64,000 nucleotides of DNA from Cyanoderma ruficeps. Lineage: Eukaryota; Chordata; Aves; Passeriformes; Timaliidae. Made by a program: the position numbers and the translations under genes. A model generated the notes under the pieces. It was not told where the DNA came from. It worked only from the letters and a program-made list of their open reading frames with translations, and searched no databases. Position 1 is the first letter of the stretch. Every line of letters begins with the position of its first letter. Shown here one piece after another: positions 25,800 through 37,700 of this stretch. The stretch covers positions 16,589,003 to 16,653,002 of the forward strand of contig VZDJ01007753.1 in the NCBI GenBank assembly GCA_008694505.1, given 5' to 3'.

Positions 25800-28168
25800 T
25801 AAACCAGTATAAATAACGTGGCTGTAATTAAGGCCATTATCAGGCACCCAGTTTAATGTACACTTCAGGAAACAGGTACACATTCTGCAGAGTGCAACGC
25901 ATCTTGGGTCCCCAGACAGCATTGTAAATATACAAAATGCTAGTGCAAAAGTTGTCTGGTTTTCAACACATCCTTCTATTATTTTGTCAGGAAACCCTGA
26001 CTCATTCACAAATAATTTTAAAAAAGGCTCTTCACAGTACAGTTACATTGTTTTTATTTTTCCTCCTTTGAAAACAAAGTATCATTCACTTTTCCAAACC
26101 TAACATCAAATTCTTACATATGGTTGTTTTTTAATAAAGGAAGTGTTTTACTTCTCTTTCAAACTGCATGTATCACAAAATCTAACACTGGATTATTTTA
26201 AAAGCTTGTGCTTTAGAAATCAAGTCTGAGCACTCTTAATCTACCTGTTTGGGTTTTTTAATTATTTATTTACAACTTAACATTTACTTCCTGAACCTCC
26301 AGATTGCAATCTTGCATACCAATGCATATGCTGAGGTAGGACTGCAGTGTGGTGTTACAGGTATTGGCACTGGGAGAGTGACAGAACAGGGATAGGGGAG
26401 GTACTGCTCTTGCACAGCTCCAACTACTGAAGAGACACAGGATGAGCCAGGACCCTTCACACAACACACAACCCTTTCTCCTACAGTTGCCACTTGAAAT
26501 GAGTTTGGAAGAAAAGGCAAGGTGACAGGTATGGGTGACACCAAGGAGGACATCGCAGCAGGCTCTGGTCCTGGACTTCTGGGGCTGCTTGTGCTAGCAG
26601 AGGTTCAAGCATCAGGTATGACTTGGCAAAAGCTCATTCAGCTGGTGAGGGAGTTTAGAGACCAGGCATGAAGAAATCTTGTGGAGGGTGAGCGGGATGG
26701 AGCTTCTCTTGTAAAGAATGGATGGATAAATTGTTTAGTTGGCGTTGATTGTGTGTGAGGAACATGTGACTTTAATCAAATGATAAGGAAAAATAAGAGT
26801 TGCAGAAAGCTATTGAGACTGAGCAGCAGCATAATGACAGTTAACTGGAGAGAGATCCCTGAGAGCAAAGCAAAACTGAATACCCCTAATGAAAGATTCG
26901 TATCTTCTTGGGCAGCTCTCAACGTGGTCTGACAAAATGACTTTGGAAGGAGAAATTTTGTTGATAGAGGCCCTCCTTAAACAGGCCTTCAGCACTGACA
27001 CCATTTCAGCAAGATCCTCTTGACAGATCAACTCATTTGGGAAGAAGTTGTTTCTTTCTACCTGAATGGTAGGGGAAAAAAAGACACTACCCAAAAATGA
27101 ACTTGTATTTAAAAAACAAAACAAAACAAAACATATATATCTCGGGCACTCATGGAAAAACTCTCCTAGATTTGGCTTTGGGTGCCTTGTTTTGGAGGGC
27201 ATTGTTAGTTTGGTACGATTCTGAGTTAATCACTACCATAAGGTGACAGCTTTTTACAGTCAGTTTAAATCTACAGGCTAGGTTTTCTGTCTCCCAGCTC
27301 TGCTTCCTCCCTAAGAACAGCTGTCAGCATCTCTTGATATCATTACTAAAGAGTTTCACAAGTAATTAATCCCTAACTTAATGGCTGTATTTAGACATGC
27401 TCTAACCTATCCAACAGGATCTTAATACCCTGAGTGTCAAACACCAATCCAAGACATTACAGGAACAGACAGGTACATGCCCAATAAAAAACAGTTCTAG
27501 TACTGCCATTCTCCTTGGAAGACGAGGAAGAGTACTCTTCATTTTCCCATTCAGCACATAGTTCTTTTTGGAAAGAATCAGACTGTGTCACCAGAAGACC
27601 ACAATGCTAAGTATACAAGCCTCATTTCAAGTAGGTACCTCCAGCTTCGTGTAAATAGAAAACATTCCCCAAGTGTTTATGGCTGTAAATATAGGAATTC
27701 TGGAGTAAGGTAGCTTAGGACTCAAAGCCAGAGTCATTCATGATTTGGGTGTCTACATTTATCCTCCGTCATTGCCAAGATGTGATCCTGTCTGTCACTG
27801 CTGAGGGTGCAGGCTGCCTGTGAACATTGTCTGAGGCGTAAATACTGCAAGCAAGGAAGTGCCCATTACTCTCTTCAGGTGCTTGTTTCTTCACATCATG
27901 ACCACTTTGAGCTGTCAAATTTGTTCCATAGTGCAGCCTGCTTGTTGTTTCACATGTCCTCTGTTTACCGAGTTAAATTATCTTAGGCTGCTCCAAATAA
28001 ATCCCTTTCTTTTTAGATTTATACTTGTAACTAAGTAGTCATTTGGTTATTTTCATATTTCAAAGCTTGTCTCAGTCAATCCCTTCAATTCACCAGTCAT
28101 CACCAGTCATTTTGGTGGCTCAAGTTCAGTCCTTGCAGATCTGCAACAGCTTGCATGTGCTTAAGCGT
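25800..28168. other. Between DNAL1 promoter and gene A: probable 3' UTR of gene A
   Basis: No coding exon is recognised. Candidate - strand AATAAA signals (TTTATT on +) occur at 26053-26058 and 26265-26270, so the 3' UTR of gene A could extend to about 26.0 kb. A short A-rich (AAAAC)n run lies near 27111-27131. Nothing else stands out. Confidence 0.45.
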
Positions 28169-31100
28169 TCATCCCAAATGCAAGTGCAGAAACTCCTGAA
28201 TCTTTCCCCAGGAGTGTTCCTGTGCATGGGCATGTGCTTTGCTCTCTCCACCCCCCAGAACAGGTACCCCCAAAACACGATCCAGAGCTACCTGACAAAA
28301 TGGAGTAGAAGGAGGATCGATTCGGTGCCCTGCTCCTGGATAACTCAGGAGTTCAAAGTTCTCTTTCCCATGCTGGCGTAGACGCCTGATTGCCAGCTCA
28401 GCATATAAGGAGCTCTTCCACATCCGGTCATCTTCCCCTACCACTATGAGAAAGTGACCTTCTGCTTTTTCAATGGGGATCACACTAGGAGAATTAGCAG
28501 GATTCGCTGGGTCATCCAGAGCTTCAAAAATGTCAAATACACCAGAGTCAGAGACACTGACTTTCTTCATATCAAAACGCAGCCCGGGCAGAGTCATCGC
28601 ACCATAATGGAGATCTGCAACTGTGTTTGAACTACAGCCGGAGATTGAGACAGCAGCCACTACTTCTGGCAAGAAGGTGATCATGGAGAGTGCTAATTCT
28701 GCCCCTTTCCCAGTGCCAATCACTCCAACTCCTGGTCCTTTCACCTTCAGATAAGATAGGGAGTGGAGAAGAGAGGAAGAAAGGAATAAAGGAAGCATAC
28801 ATTATAATGCGATTAGCCATTAATTGACTTCAGAGTTGTTTTATTAAAAAAAAAGGTTAGGTTAATTATTGATGTAATCTGTTGGAAAGTCACAGTCTGG
28901 ACCCAGGCTCCTCCTGTTTATGGTCTCATTTTTCAGAGACACCAAGAGAGGTCAAACCCCACAAAACATGTAGACAGGCACAAGGCATACCTGATCCTTA
29001 CCTGGTCCCTACTGCATATGTCAATGCAAATTTTTTCTCATTTTCCTAAAACAGGTAACAGGAAATTCAAGCACAGTCTACTGTTTCATATGTCTCAGGA
29101 AAATAAAGTAACCTCACAAATAACATCTGAAGGATTAGATAAGTATCAATTGTCTTGTCTTTGTCTATCCTGGAAAGTAAAAATGAAAGCAACATCCCAC
29201 GTCATCAAATTCATTCTTTCAACTATTGAGCAGTGTTGTATCATCCTCTCTTAAAACTAATTGCTTTCATGTAAGAAAAAAACCCCAAACAAACCCAACA
29301 TTTTTATCACCACTGGTCCTGCTTGGAGGACACTCCAGCATTCACTATCCTACTGATCAGCAATCTTTTAGCTCCAGCATGACTTTACCAGACACTTTGT
29401 ACTGGAAGAAATTCCCCAGCCATATACGTAAGCCACTATTAGGCCTAAGTTTGCCAGCAGAAACTGATACTCAAATATAAAAAAACCCACCACCACTTAG
29501 GGATAACTGCAAAATCCTCCCTACTCCCAAGAGATCTCTCATTGCACTCACCTTTGGGTGACGCTGTAGGAACCTTGCTGCCTCCTCAAAGTACTCAAGT
29601 TTTAATTCTTTCATGACCCTAGGAAGATCTTCAAAGTCAAAATATGGCAGAGAAAGAGCAGCAAAACCACGGGTAGCCAGGAGACTGGATCTAAATTCAA
29701 TCAAGCCTCCTTCATCACCATACATGTCAATCACTCCTGGAAAGGGACCATCCCCTATATTAAAGAGAAGAGATATAGAAGAAAAGTTATCAAACAGGAC
29801 ACAAAAAACTATCTGGTTGTGGGCCTGAGAGATTCTAGCCTGCTAGCAGCTGCTAACTTTTTCCCAAGGAAAAAATTCTCAAAGTTTCTTCTCAAAACAA
29901 TCTTTCTGCAGGTGGTGTTTTGCTGTTTCTCTAGTTAATCAATGGGATTAAAGAGGTGTTGTTCCTATTCACCAATTATGTTAAGTCTGTATTGGAACAC
30001 CTTATAAAATGTAGTGAGAATTAGAAAATGAAGCCTTCTTTTTCTATGCTCTTTGCCTTCTGAAATATTTGGAGTTTTTCTTTCATGTCCTACAGTGACA
30101 ATCTGGTGAAGAGTGAACAACAAAATACAGAATGCTTAAGACATTTGCTATTAATAGTCATTATTTTTTCATTTGCACAGCAGAGAGTTAAGATAACCAG
30201 TGCTGTATTCCACTTCAGCTACTTCAAACTAAGAACAGGTCCATGTCCTTACACTCCTGTAAAAATATATGAAGTTACAGGTTTTGTTAAAAAAAAAAAT
30301 CCAACCAACCAACCCACAACCGTTCTAAATGTATTTTTCCATGTTCTTAATCTCCTACTCTCAGACCAATCATACACCATGTCAGCTATTTTCCCACAAA
30401 GTCACATCTTAATTAGCAAAGTGCAAGCTCATGAGTAATGAGGCAAGAGCACTGAGCCCTTGAAATACATTCTACAAAACTTACGTAAACTCTGGAATAA
30501 ACTGCATTGCACAAAGCCCAGCAAAGATAAACCCATTGTTAAAATCAACTGGACTTACTAGCTCCATCTCAACATCAGCACTGTAAGGCTTGGCAGGAGA
30601 ACTGCTCCTGCAGAGGTGACAAGAAGGAAGGCAGAACTGAGTGCTGGATGGGTGGGGTTGTGTGTGCATGACTGATGTACAGAAAAATGTGCACATACAT
30701 GTGTCCAATCTGTCCCACCAAACTACAGAAATAATCAGAACCACAATTTTAAACAGCCGTGCTTTTGCAGCCAAGGTCATGTTCTAACATGTCTGCATGC
30801 CAAGTCAGGCGATCTTAGGTTAAAAGGCTAAAGATGCTACTTAGCAGAGCTTTAAAGATCCCAAGCAAACAAATTTTTTTTCTTTTTTTTATCCCCTGGC
30901 CACCAGATGTCTGATGTGCCCTGATCCAGCTCACCACAACCATCTCAGCACAAAGAGGACACGCTGGTTGCAAGAGTATGTTAACTCTGACACTACCTGT
31001 ACGTAGAAAAAGGTCTCTGGCATTTCAACACACTTGAGCAAAGGAAGTTTTGTATAAGACATGCTAAATGGTGGAAACCGGCTAAATTAAAGCATTCAGA

Positions 31101-33403
31101 AGTCAGAAAGGGACTGAAACATGATTTTGGGTTCTTACTCATTCAGTTCTGATCTTTTTCTCATTGAAGTTCAATATTCTACTTGAGAGAAAATATGTCG
31201 GGATAAATTTATTATAATGCTATGATCAGCAGTAACGTTTAGCTAGCAGCAGCCAACCTAGATAGCAAGAAAATATGTATTCAATCATCACTCCTACCTG
31301 GAAAGCTTTCTAGCAAGAGCATGTAATCAGAACATAGTCAAAGATGAATGTGTTTCTCTCTCATGAAGACACCCTTTAACTTGGACAAGGATCCCGGACT
31401 GCCTCTCTGAGTGCCTGCACATGCCCAAGTATATGGTTCCTGCAGAGCTCACTAAAAAGCAGGATAAAACTGGCTAGACAAATTTACCAACATTTAAAAA
31501 CAAACCTCCACATCTGTAATTATTATGCCTGAATTGAGAAATCATTTTTATATTAAAATAACATCATAAGCTAACTCATGTTCTCTCACTTTTACTAAGA
31601 ATGGTTCACATTTAAGATTGCTATCTTAAAAAAATTAACTTTTTTTTTGTCCCTGGAGCAAAGAAGGGTATGGTCATAATGCTGTAACTGGATCCTCTAT
31701 CATGAGGGATGGCAATATCATTTAAGCAATGAATCCAAACTGTTCCACACCATTACAATGCCAGACTTTCTAAAGGGGAAAATGCAGTTTCATCTTGCAG
31801 ATTTCTTGATTCCCACTGAGCTCAGCAGAAACCAAACTCATCCTCGAAGGCAGGATAGATCAAAACAATGTCTCAGAGATGGAAAATCCAGCATGCTGAC
31901 TAATCATCTGAAATTCAAAGTTCAATCTCGGTTGTTTTTTTCCTCAGTGGACTTTGGATCCGTATCTAAATGGATAAAAAAATCATTGGTTTGGAATGAA
32001 AATACTTAAATACTTAATAACTGTAGTGATACTTACAGAACTTGCTGAACCAAGTAGTTTTAAATTAGAGGTAATGTGGAGGGCAGTTCCAGTACCCACA
32101 ACACCCAGGGAACTACAAGAAGTTTAACTGATAGCTCAAGTGTACAAACACAATCACTGGTGCAAGGCTTAGTTTTCCAACACCGCTCACAGACCATCAG
32201 AATATCACACCTCATAAAGTACAACCATCTCATACGCAGAACAGGCAGAACTTGCTCATAAATCCATTTTGTTTTTATACCGCAAAAGTAACCCAACTAC
32301 TAACTGTAGTAACTGTAGTAACTGAGGTGAGACACATGTATTTTCTAGAATCTCCTCTGCTTCCTGGCTTGTGTTCCACAGGGAAGAAAAATACCTTTTT
32401 AATTCAGTCCTGCTTAGGGTAAAATCCTTGGCACATTCAGCACAGGCTCACACAATGAAGAGCATCAGCTTTTCTGGATGTTAGATTCTGGTACTCCAGA
32501 GCAAACATCAAACCTACTGAAAAACCACAGGCCTAGCACAGCAATGAAGTAAACGCTACAACCCCTGTTCTCCTTTAGCTCCGGCCCGTCCCGCAAGAGC
32601 CGCCTCCATGCTCGCCCTGCTCGGTGCCGCCGAGCAGGAGCAGGCGGGGGGTGGCCATGCACAAGCCGGGCTCTGTCGCGACAAGCACTTGGGATATCTC
32701 CTTAAGAGTTCAGGGCCACCTATCTGCAGGGCGGCGTTCGGCTGTCAGGGAATGCGGGTGATAGCCTCTGCAGGGGGTTATTTCACGGGACTTTCCTTGC
32801 TCTGGTCAGAGAAGGCGGGGGGTCCCGCCGGCATCGGGGCGAAGGTCTCGGGCCGGGGCACTCACCCGGCGGCAGGAAAAGGGAGCCCCTTACGACTCCT
32901 TCCTTCAGCCGGATCCTCCGCACGCCGGGGGCCGTGAACAACCTCTGCACCTCGGCCTTGGCCACCACAGGCCCGGGCATGGCGCCGGGCGGGCTGTGGC
33001 CCTGGTGGACCAACACCTCCACCTTCATCGGGGCGCCGGTGCTGCGGGGAAGGAGCCGCTGGTACGGCTTCTCCATGCCGGCGGGGGCGAGGCTCCAAAA
33101 GAGCCCCATGGGCTCCACGCCGGTGTAGTCCCCACCGTGGGAGGCGTCCGTGCCCAGGTGCAGCTCCCCGCGGCTGTCCGCCCGGTAGTGCGCGCACGAC
33201 TGGAAGAGGCAGCCGCGGTCATCGGCCGCCACCGCCCGCAGGGTCACCGGCTGCCCCGGGCTCAGCCCCGTCACCCGCGTCTCTACCCGTTCATCCGCCG
33301 GGCCGGCGGCGGGGGACACGGCCAGGCTGGCAGCCCGCCGGGCCGGCGGGGTGCGCAGCAGGGCCCGCGCAGGGGCGGCGGCGGCAGCCAGCGCTCTCCA
33401 CAT
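28169..33403 (-). CDS. ACOT/BAAT-family gene A: BAAT-like protein lacking the catalytic nucleophile
   Basis: Three exons, 32866-33403, 29552-29754 and 28169-28744 (phases 1 and 0, GT/AG), give 438 residues. This is the family architecture: an N-terminal beta-sandwich thioesterase/acyltransferase domain, then an alpha/beta-hydrolase domain. [31 protein letters not shown] and the AQEHSW C-terminal helix resemble BAAT more than ACOT1/2. The nucleophile elbow reads [15 protein letters not shown], so residue 259, where ACOTs have Ser and BAAT has Cys, is Gly (codon 28709-28711). The other triad members seem kept: Asp353 in VVGEDDR and His387 in SYPGAGHRI. The first 35 residues are Ala/Arg-rich without acidic residues and resemble a mitochondrial presequence. 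The C-terminus, HLHLG, is not a PTS1. The frame is otherwise intact, so it is either a pseudoenzyme or has changed activity. Family membership is sure; function is not. Confidence 0.85.
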
Positions 33404-33960
33404 GGCAGCGGCAGCGGCGGGTGCGCAGAGCGGCCTCGCCGCCTGCAATATCGGTACCGCGGCCGCCGCCCCCTCCAGGCGGCCCCAATAGAGAGCAGAG
33501 CCCCTCCCCGCCCCCCAGCTCCGGAAGGCCGCCAGCCCCGGGCCGCTCCCGCCTCCCCCCAAACCATCCAACCCACTGGAGCAGCGAGCCGTGGGCAGCG
33601 GTTAAAGTTTCACTTTAATGCCTTACAAGCACAGTGGATGCAAAACTCACAAACGGGCCTGACGCGCCGGCAACAGCAGAGGCCGGATACAGGCTGCGGG
33701 CACTGGCGGGTACAACGTGTTCGGACACACAGTGTGCAAATGCGCCTTCAAACCCACGCTTGGGTGCCAAAAGTTAGTGACGATGCCCGGTGGGGCCGAG
33801 CGCTCTCCCCGCTGCACAGAGAGCAGCAGGCGTGTAGCCGGAGCCCCGCTCCGCCACAGCAGGCCGGCCCATCACGGCACCTGCCAGGCCGCCTCAGCCC
33901 GGACAGCGCTCGGCCTCGCGGAGCCGCCGTGCCAGCCCCGCGGCAGGGCTGTTCTCAGCA
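32580..33960 (-). promoter_or_regulatory. CpG island over exon 1 of gene A
   Basis: GC-rich, CpG-dense sequence covers the whole first coding exon of gene A and continues about 550 bp upstream of its ATG at 33401-33403. It is the expected position of the promoter. The long open frames seen on the opposite strand here are by-products of the base composition. Confidence 0.6.
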
Positions 33961-34751
33961 GCCCTTAGGAGCAGGCAGCTGAGAAGGCATTTGGGAACGT
34001 ATAGGCAGAGATCTCCACAGCGATACCCAGCCGTGCTGAGCAGGCACCCGTGAGCGACTTCAGGATGACGAATAACAGGATCTGTTCCGTTGCTTCTTCA
34101 CGCTCATGAACTTCCAAGGACTGCTTAAATGTCTCATTTCTACTGCATGAGCTCAGAACATCACATCAAACTATGGGCTGTTTGTTGCCTATAAATGTGA
34201 AATGTTACCTGAGAGTGCTGGCATAGTATTGCTGCTTTTGGTAAGTGAAATGTTAGATATTTTTAAGGCAGATGCATTTTAGTGGTTTGGGAGAAGGGGA
34301 AGGATCAACAAAGGAGGGAGAAGTGCACAGAGAGAACAGAAAGATTACTGGAGGCAGATTACTGCTTCCAGAAAAACTAGAGTACTGGAACTAGAACACC
34401 AAGCTGGCAATGGCATAAATTTCCTCTGAGAAGGCCAAGGCATATTTTTATCCTGGTTCTCAGCTTGGATGAGTTACCTATCACTTCAGTTCACACTCAA
34501 AGCATACACAGCCTTACCACCATTGTTTACCACAGCTTATAACCCTGTACTACATAAAACAGGAGGCCAAGACCTCTAACCAAGATTAGAGAAGGGTGTG
34601 AAAAGGAAGCTCCTTTCTTGCTTTCACCCATCATCATCCTCCAAGAAACTTAACAGCTTATTCTCTGATGTTCCTTGTTCTCATTCTGAGCCATTTAACA
34701 AAACAAACTTGAAACACCAGCATCTTCATCTGTAAAGTAACCTAATTTATA
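33404..34751. other. Between genes A and B: promoter of A and probable 3' UTR of B
   Basis: The left half is CpG-island sequence upstream of gene A. The right half is AT-rich and follows the stop codon of gene B. A - strand ATTAAA (TTTAAT on +, 33614-33619) could end the gene B transcript, which would leave under 220 bp between that site and the gene A ATG. I see no other gene. Confidence 0.4.
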
Positions 34752-37700
34752 TCAGAGCTTACTGGATGTTCCAGATGGCTTGCCTGTCAGGTGTTTACGA
34801 AAGAAAGCTTGGATCTGCTGCCAAGCATCTATCTGTGCCTCACAGTGTGCCTTGGGCTCCCCTCCCCACATCACAGGCTTGCCAAATAGCAGGTGCATTG
34901 AGGCTGCACACATTGGGAAGAAGGGAGGTTCGATGTAGTGTCCTGCTCCAGGATAACAGACTATCTCAGGCTTTTCTTTCCCATGAGCTTGCAAACGTTT
35001 GCTCCCCTCAACTGCAAAGAATTCACTTTTCCAGTTGTGATCATCCTGGCCAACAATGAACAAGAAGCAACACTCAGCTTTCTCCAAAGGGATAAGGCTT
35101 TGCTGGTCAGGCCCTTCTAGTGGGTTATTCAATACGTCAATAATATCAGCAATCCCAGACTTGCCGACCTTGATGCGCTTTGGATTGATACCAAGGGGTG
35201 GAATGGTGATGTCCTTGTAGCGGAGCACTGCACCCACATTTGCCACCGAGCCATTGATAAGGGCAGTGGCTGTGATGCCCTTTAGGAAGGAGGCCATGGA
35301 GATGCACAGGTCACCCCCCTTTGAGTGTCCAAGCAAACCAATTCCTGGACCTTTAACCTAGAGGTGAGAGAAGAGAAACCACAAGCAATGATCCATGGCA
35401 TACCAGTTCTTTAATATGTTGTCACATTTGCAGCGGTGTCTGTCCCAAATTTGGACCCCACCTACAGGCATCTGAGGTCCTGTGTGCAGAGCCCATGTCT
35501 GATGGATCCTGGGCACTGTTCTGTGCTTGATTTATGATCCTAAGCCCTATTGACACTGCAGCATCATCCTAACAAAGCTACAAGGTTCAGTGCTGAAGCA
35601 GAGAGTACAGCAAATGTGCAGTCCCAGATTCACTTTATTTATAATGCAGTTGAGAGAAGAAGAGGGAAAGAGCAGGGGAGGCCTTCTCTGCTTTCTTTCA
35701 GTGACAAATGCTCAAAGTCAGCAATGACTATGATATTGTCATCACTTATGTTAATGTATTTCTTCTATTCAAGGTTCCCCTATTAAGAAGCTGACGTGGG
35801 GCAGCAGGGTCCACATGAGCTGCTCTCATGCTTCTCTAGAATGCTTGATACCTAACTCACAGGAAGTAGTCTAAGGAAGCTTACTCATTAAAATTTATCT
35901 TAAAAATATAACCTATTAAAACCATTTTTTAAAGAGAATTGTACAGTCACCTGGAATCAATCTAGACTAGGTTACCTTCATTTTCTTTTACATAAGGCAA
36001 ATTATTAGAATAGAAAAGTTAAATGACCTTACTGGTGCTGAAATCCTGTAAGGATACTGGAAGAAGGTTAGCTAATACCACAACTCTTCAATATCCAAAG
36101 ACTCTCAGGGGTAAATAGGCTCAGAGACAGCATCAAAATTTAATATCCTCTGTATCTTATCACCAGTGTAACAGGCTTCAAACCCACTGACTTTGAAATA
36201 TATGAAGAGGGAAATTAGAAAATATGGCTGAAACTTTGCAACACATTAAAAACATGGTGAGAACAGCAGTGGAGATGTTAATGGGAGGCAATGGTACTGT
36301 ACTGCTCTCAAGGGAAAAAATGCAGGGGGAAGCAATTTTCAGATTTTTTTGGGCAGAGAGGTACCATGAGCAGTATAGGTTAAGCAACCAAGACTAAAAA
36401 GCAGCCAAGACATTTTACAATTACTCATCTTTCTGAGGCTGAGGAAGGTATTTATTTTCATTCTCCAGAGAAACCAAGTGTTGGTTTGTGTAATTCTAGC
36501 TGCTGTCACTCATAGCTACTTATAAGGAGATGCAGAATTGAGCAGGGTTCTCTTCCAAGAGGTGCTGAATTAGAAGGATCCCTAAGTGCACAACTAGTTA
36601 CTAAAACCCACACTTATCAAATACCAACATTTGGAGTGATTTTTATAAAATACACAGCATCAAATGTGTATTGGTGGACTTCCTTGAGTTTCCTTGGTTT
36701 CCCTGAGACCTGGATCACAGAAGATTATCATGTGCTCCACAGCTGAAAAAGATATTTAGTTCTGAAGGACATTCTACAGAGCATAAATCTAAAATCTCCA
36801 CTGCAAGTCTCCAGTAAGCCTCCAGGAAACTAGCACCCTAGTTATGACACTGGGTTAAATGGAGTAGAAATTACCAGTATGTGACCAGTGTGTCACTGTT
36901 TCACCTGGCTGGTTCAAAAGGAAGAGCTGGAATAATTGGCCAGAGAGCCATTGTAATGGGAGTTAATGATATAAAACAAATTAATAACAGCCAACTCAAG
37001 AGCTATGCTATTTTAAGTACAACAGCTCTGCTGCTTCTGCAGGCTGACAGGACCTAACTAATGAGGGTTCACTGTAGTGAGAGTCAATGAACAAACCAAC
37101 CTGGGTGTGTTGTAACATATAGTTTACAGCTTCTTCAAAATACTCCAGGTGGAATTCCTTCATCCCTTTGGGGAGATCTTCATAGCTGTAGAAAGCCAGA
37201 GCCAGCACAGCAAAGCCGTGGTTGGCCAGCAGGCATGCCCTGTATTCAGGGAGTCCTCCTCCAGTTCCATACAAGTCAATAATTCCTGGAAAGGGGCCAT
37301 TTCCTGCGAGAGACCACATAACAGGATACATTAACCCACAATTTTTAATTTATATTCCAAATTCATAGGCCTAGGACTGTGTCTTCAAAACAAAATAGCA
37401 GCAGAATGGTATTGAGGGGCCTAAATTACTGTGACAGTTTTAATAAAATGGCTACATTGCTGCAAGATTAAATAAACTAGCACAAATTAGCAGGTCTGCT
37501 AATGTTTTAGATAACATCAGGGAGCAGGTAGCTGGAAGAGAAAGAATCTTTTGACAGTCACAACTAGTTCTCTGTATCATGTAAATTCATTGCAAATCTC
37601 TCAAGCTCTGCTTCAAAAATACCCAGAAGGCTTCTCCTTAGTGCATTCTCAGAAGGCTGATCCAAAAAATTCTCATCTTCCGATGGTTCCAGCTTCTCAA

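Noticed and set aside
32996..33982. 328-codon + strand open frame antisense to gene A exon 1
   Set aside because: It arises from the CpG-rich composition opposite a well-supported exon; its Arg/Gly/Pro/Ala content resembles no family.
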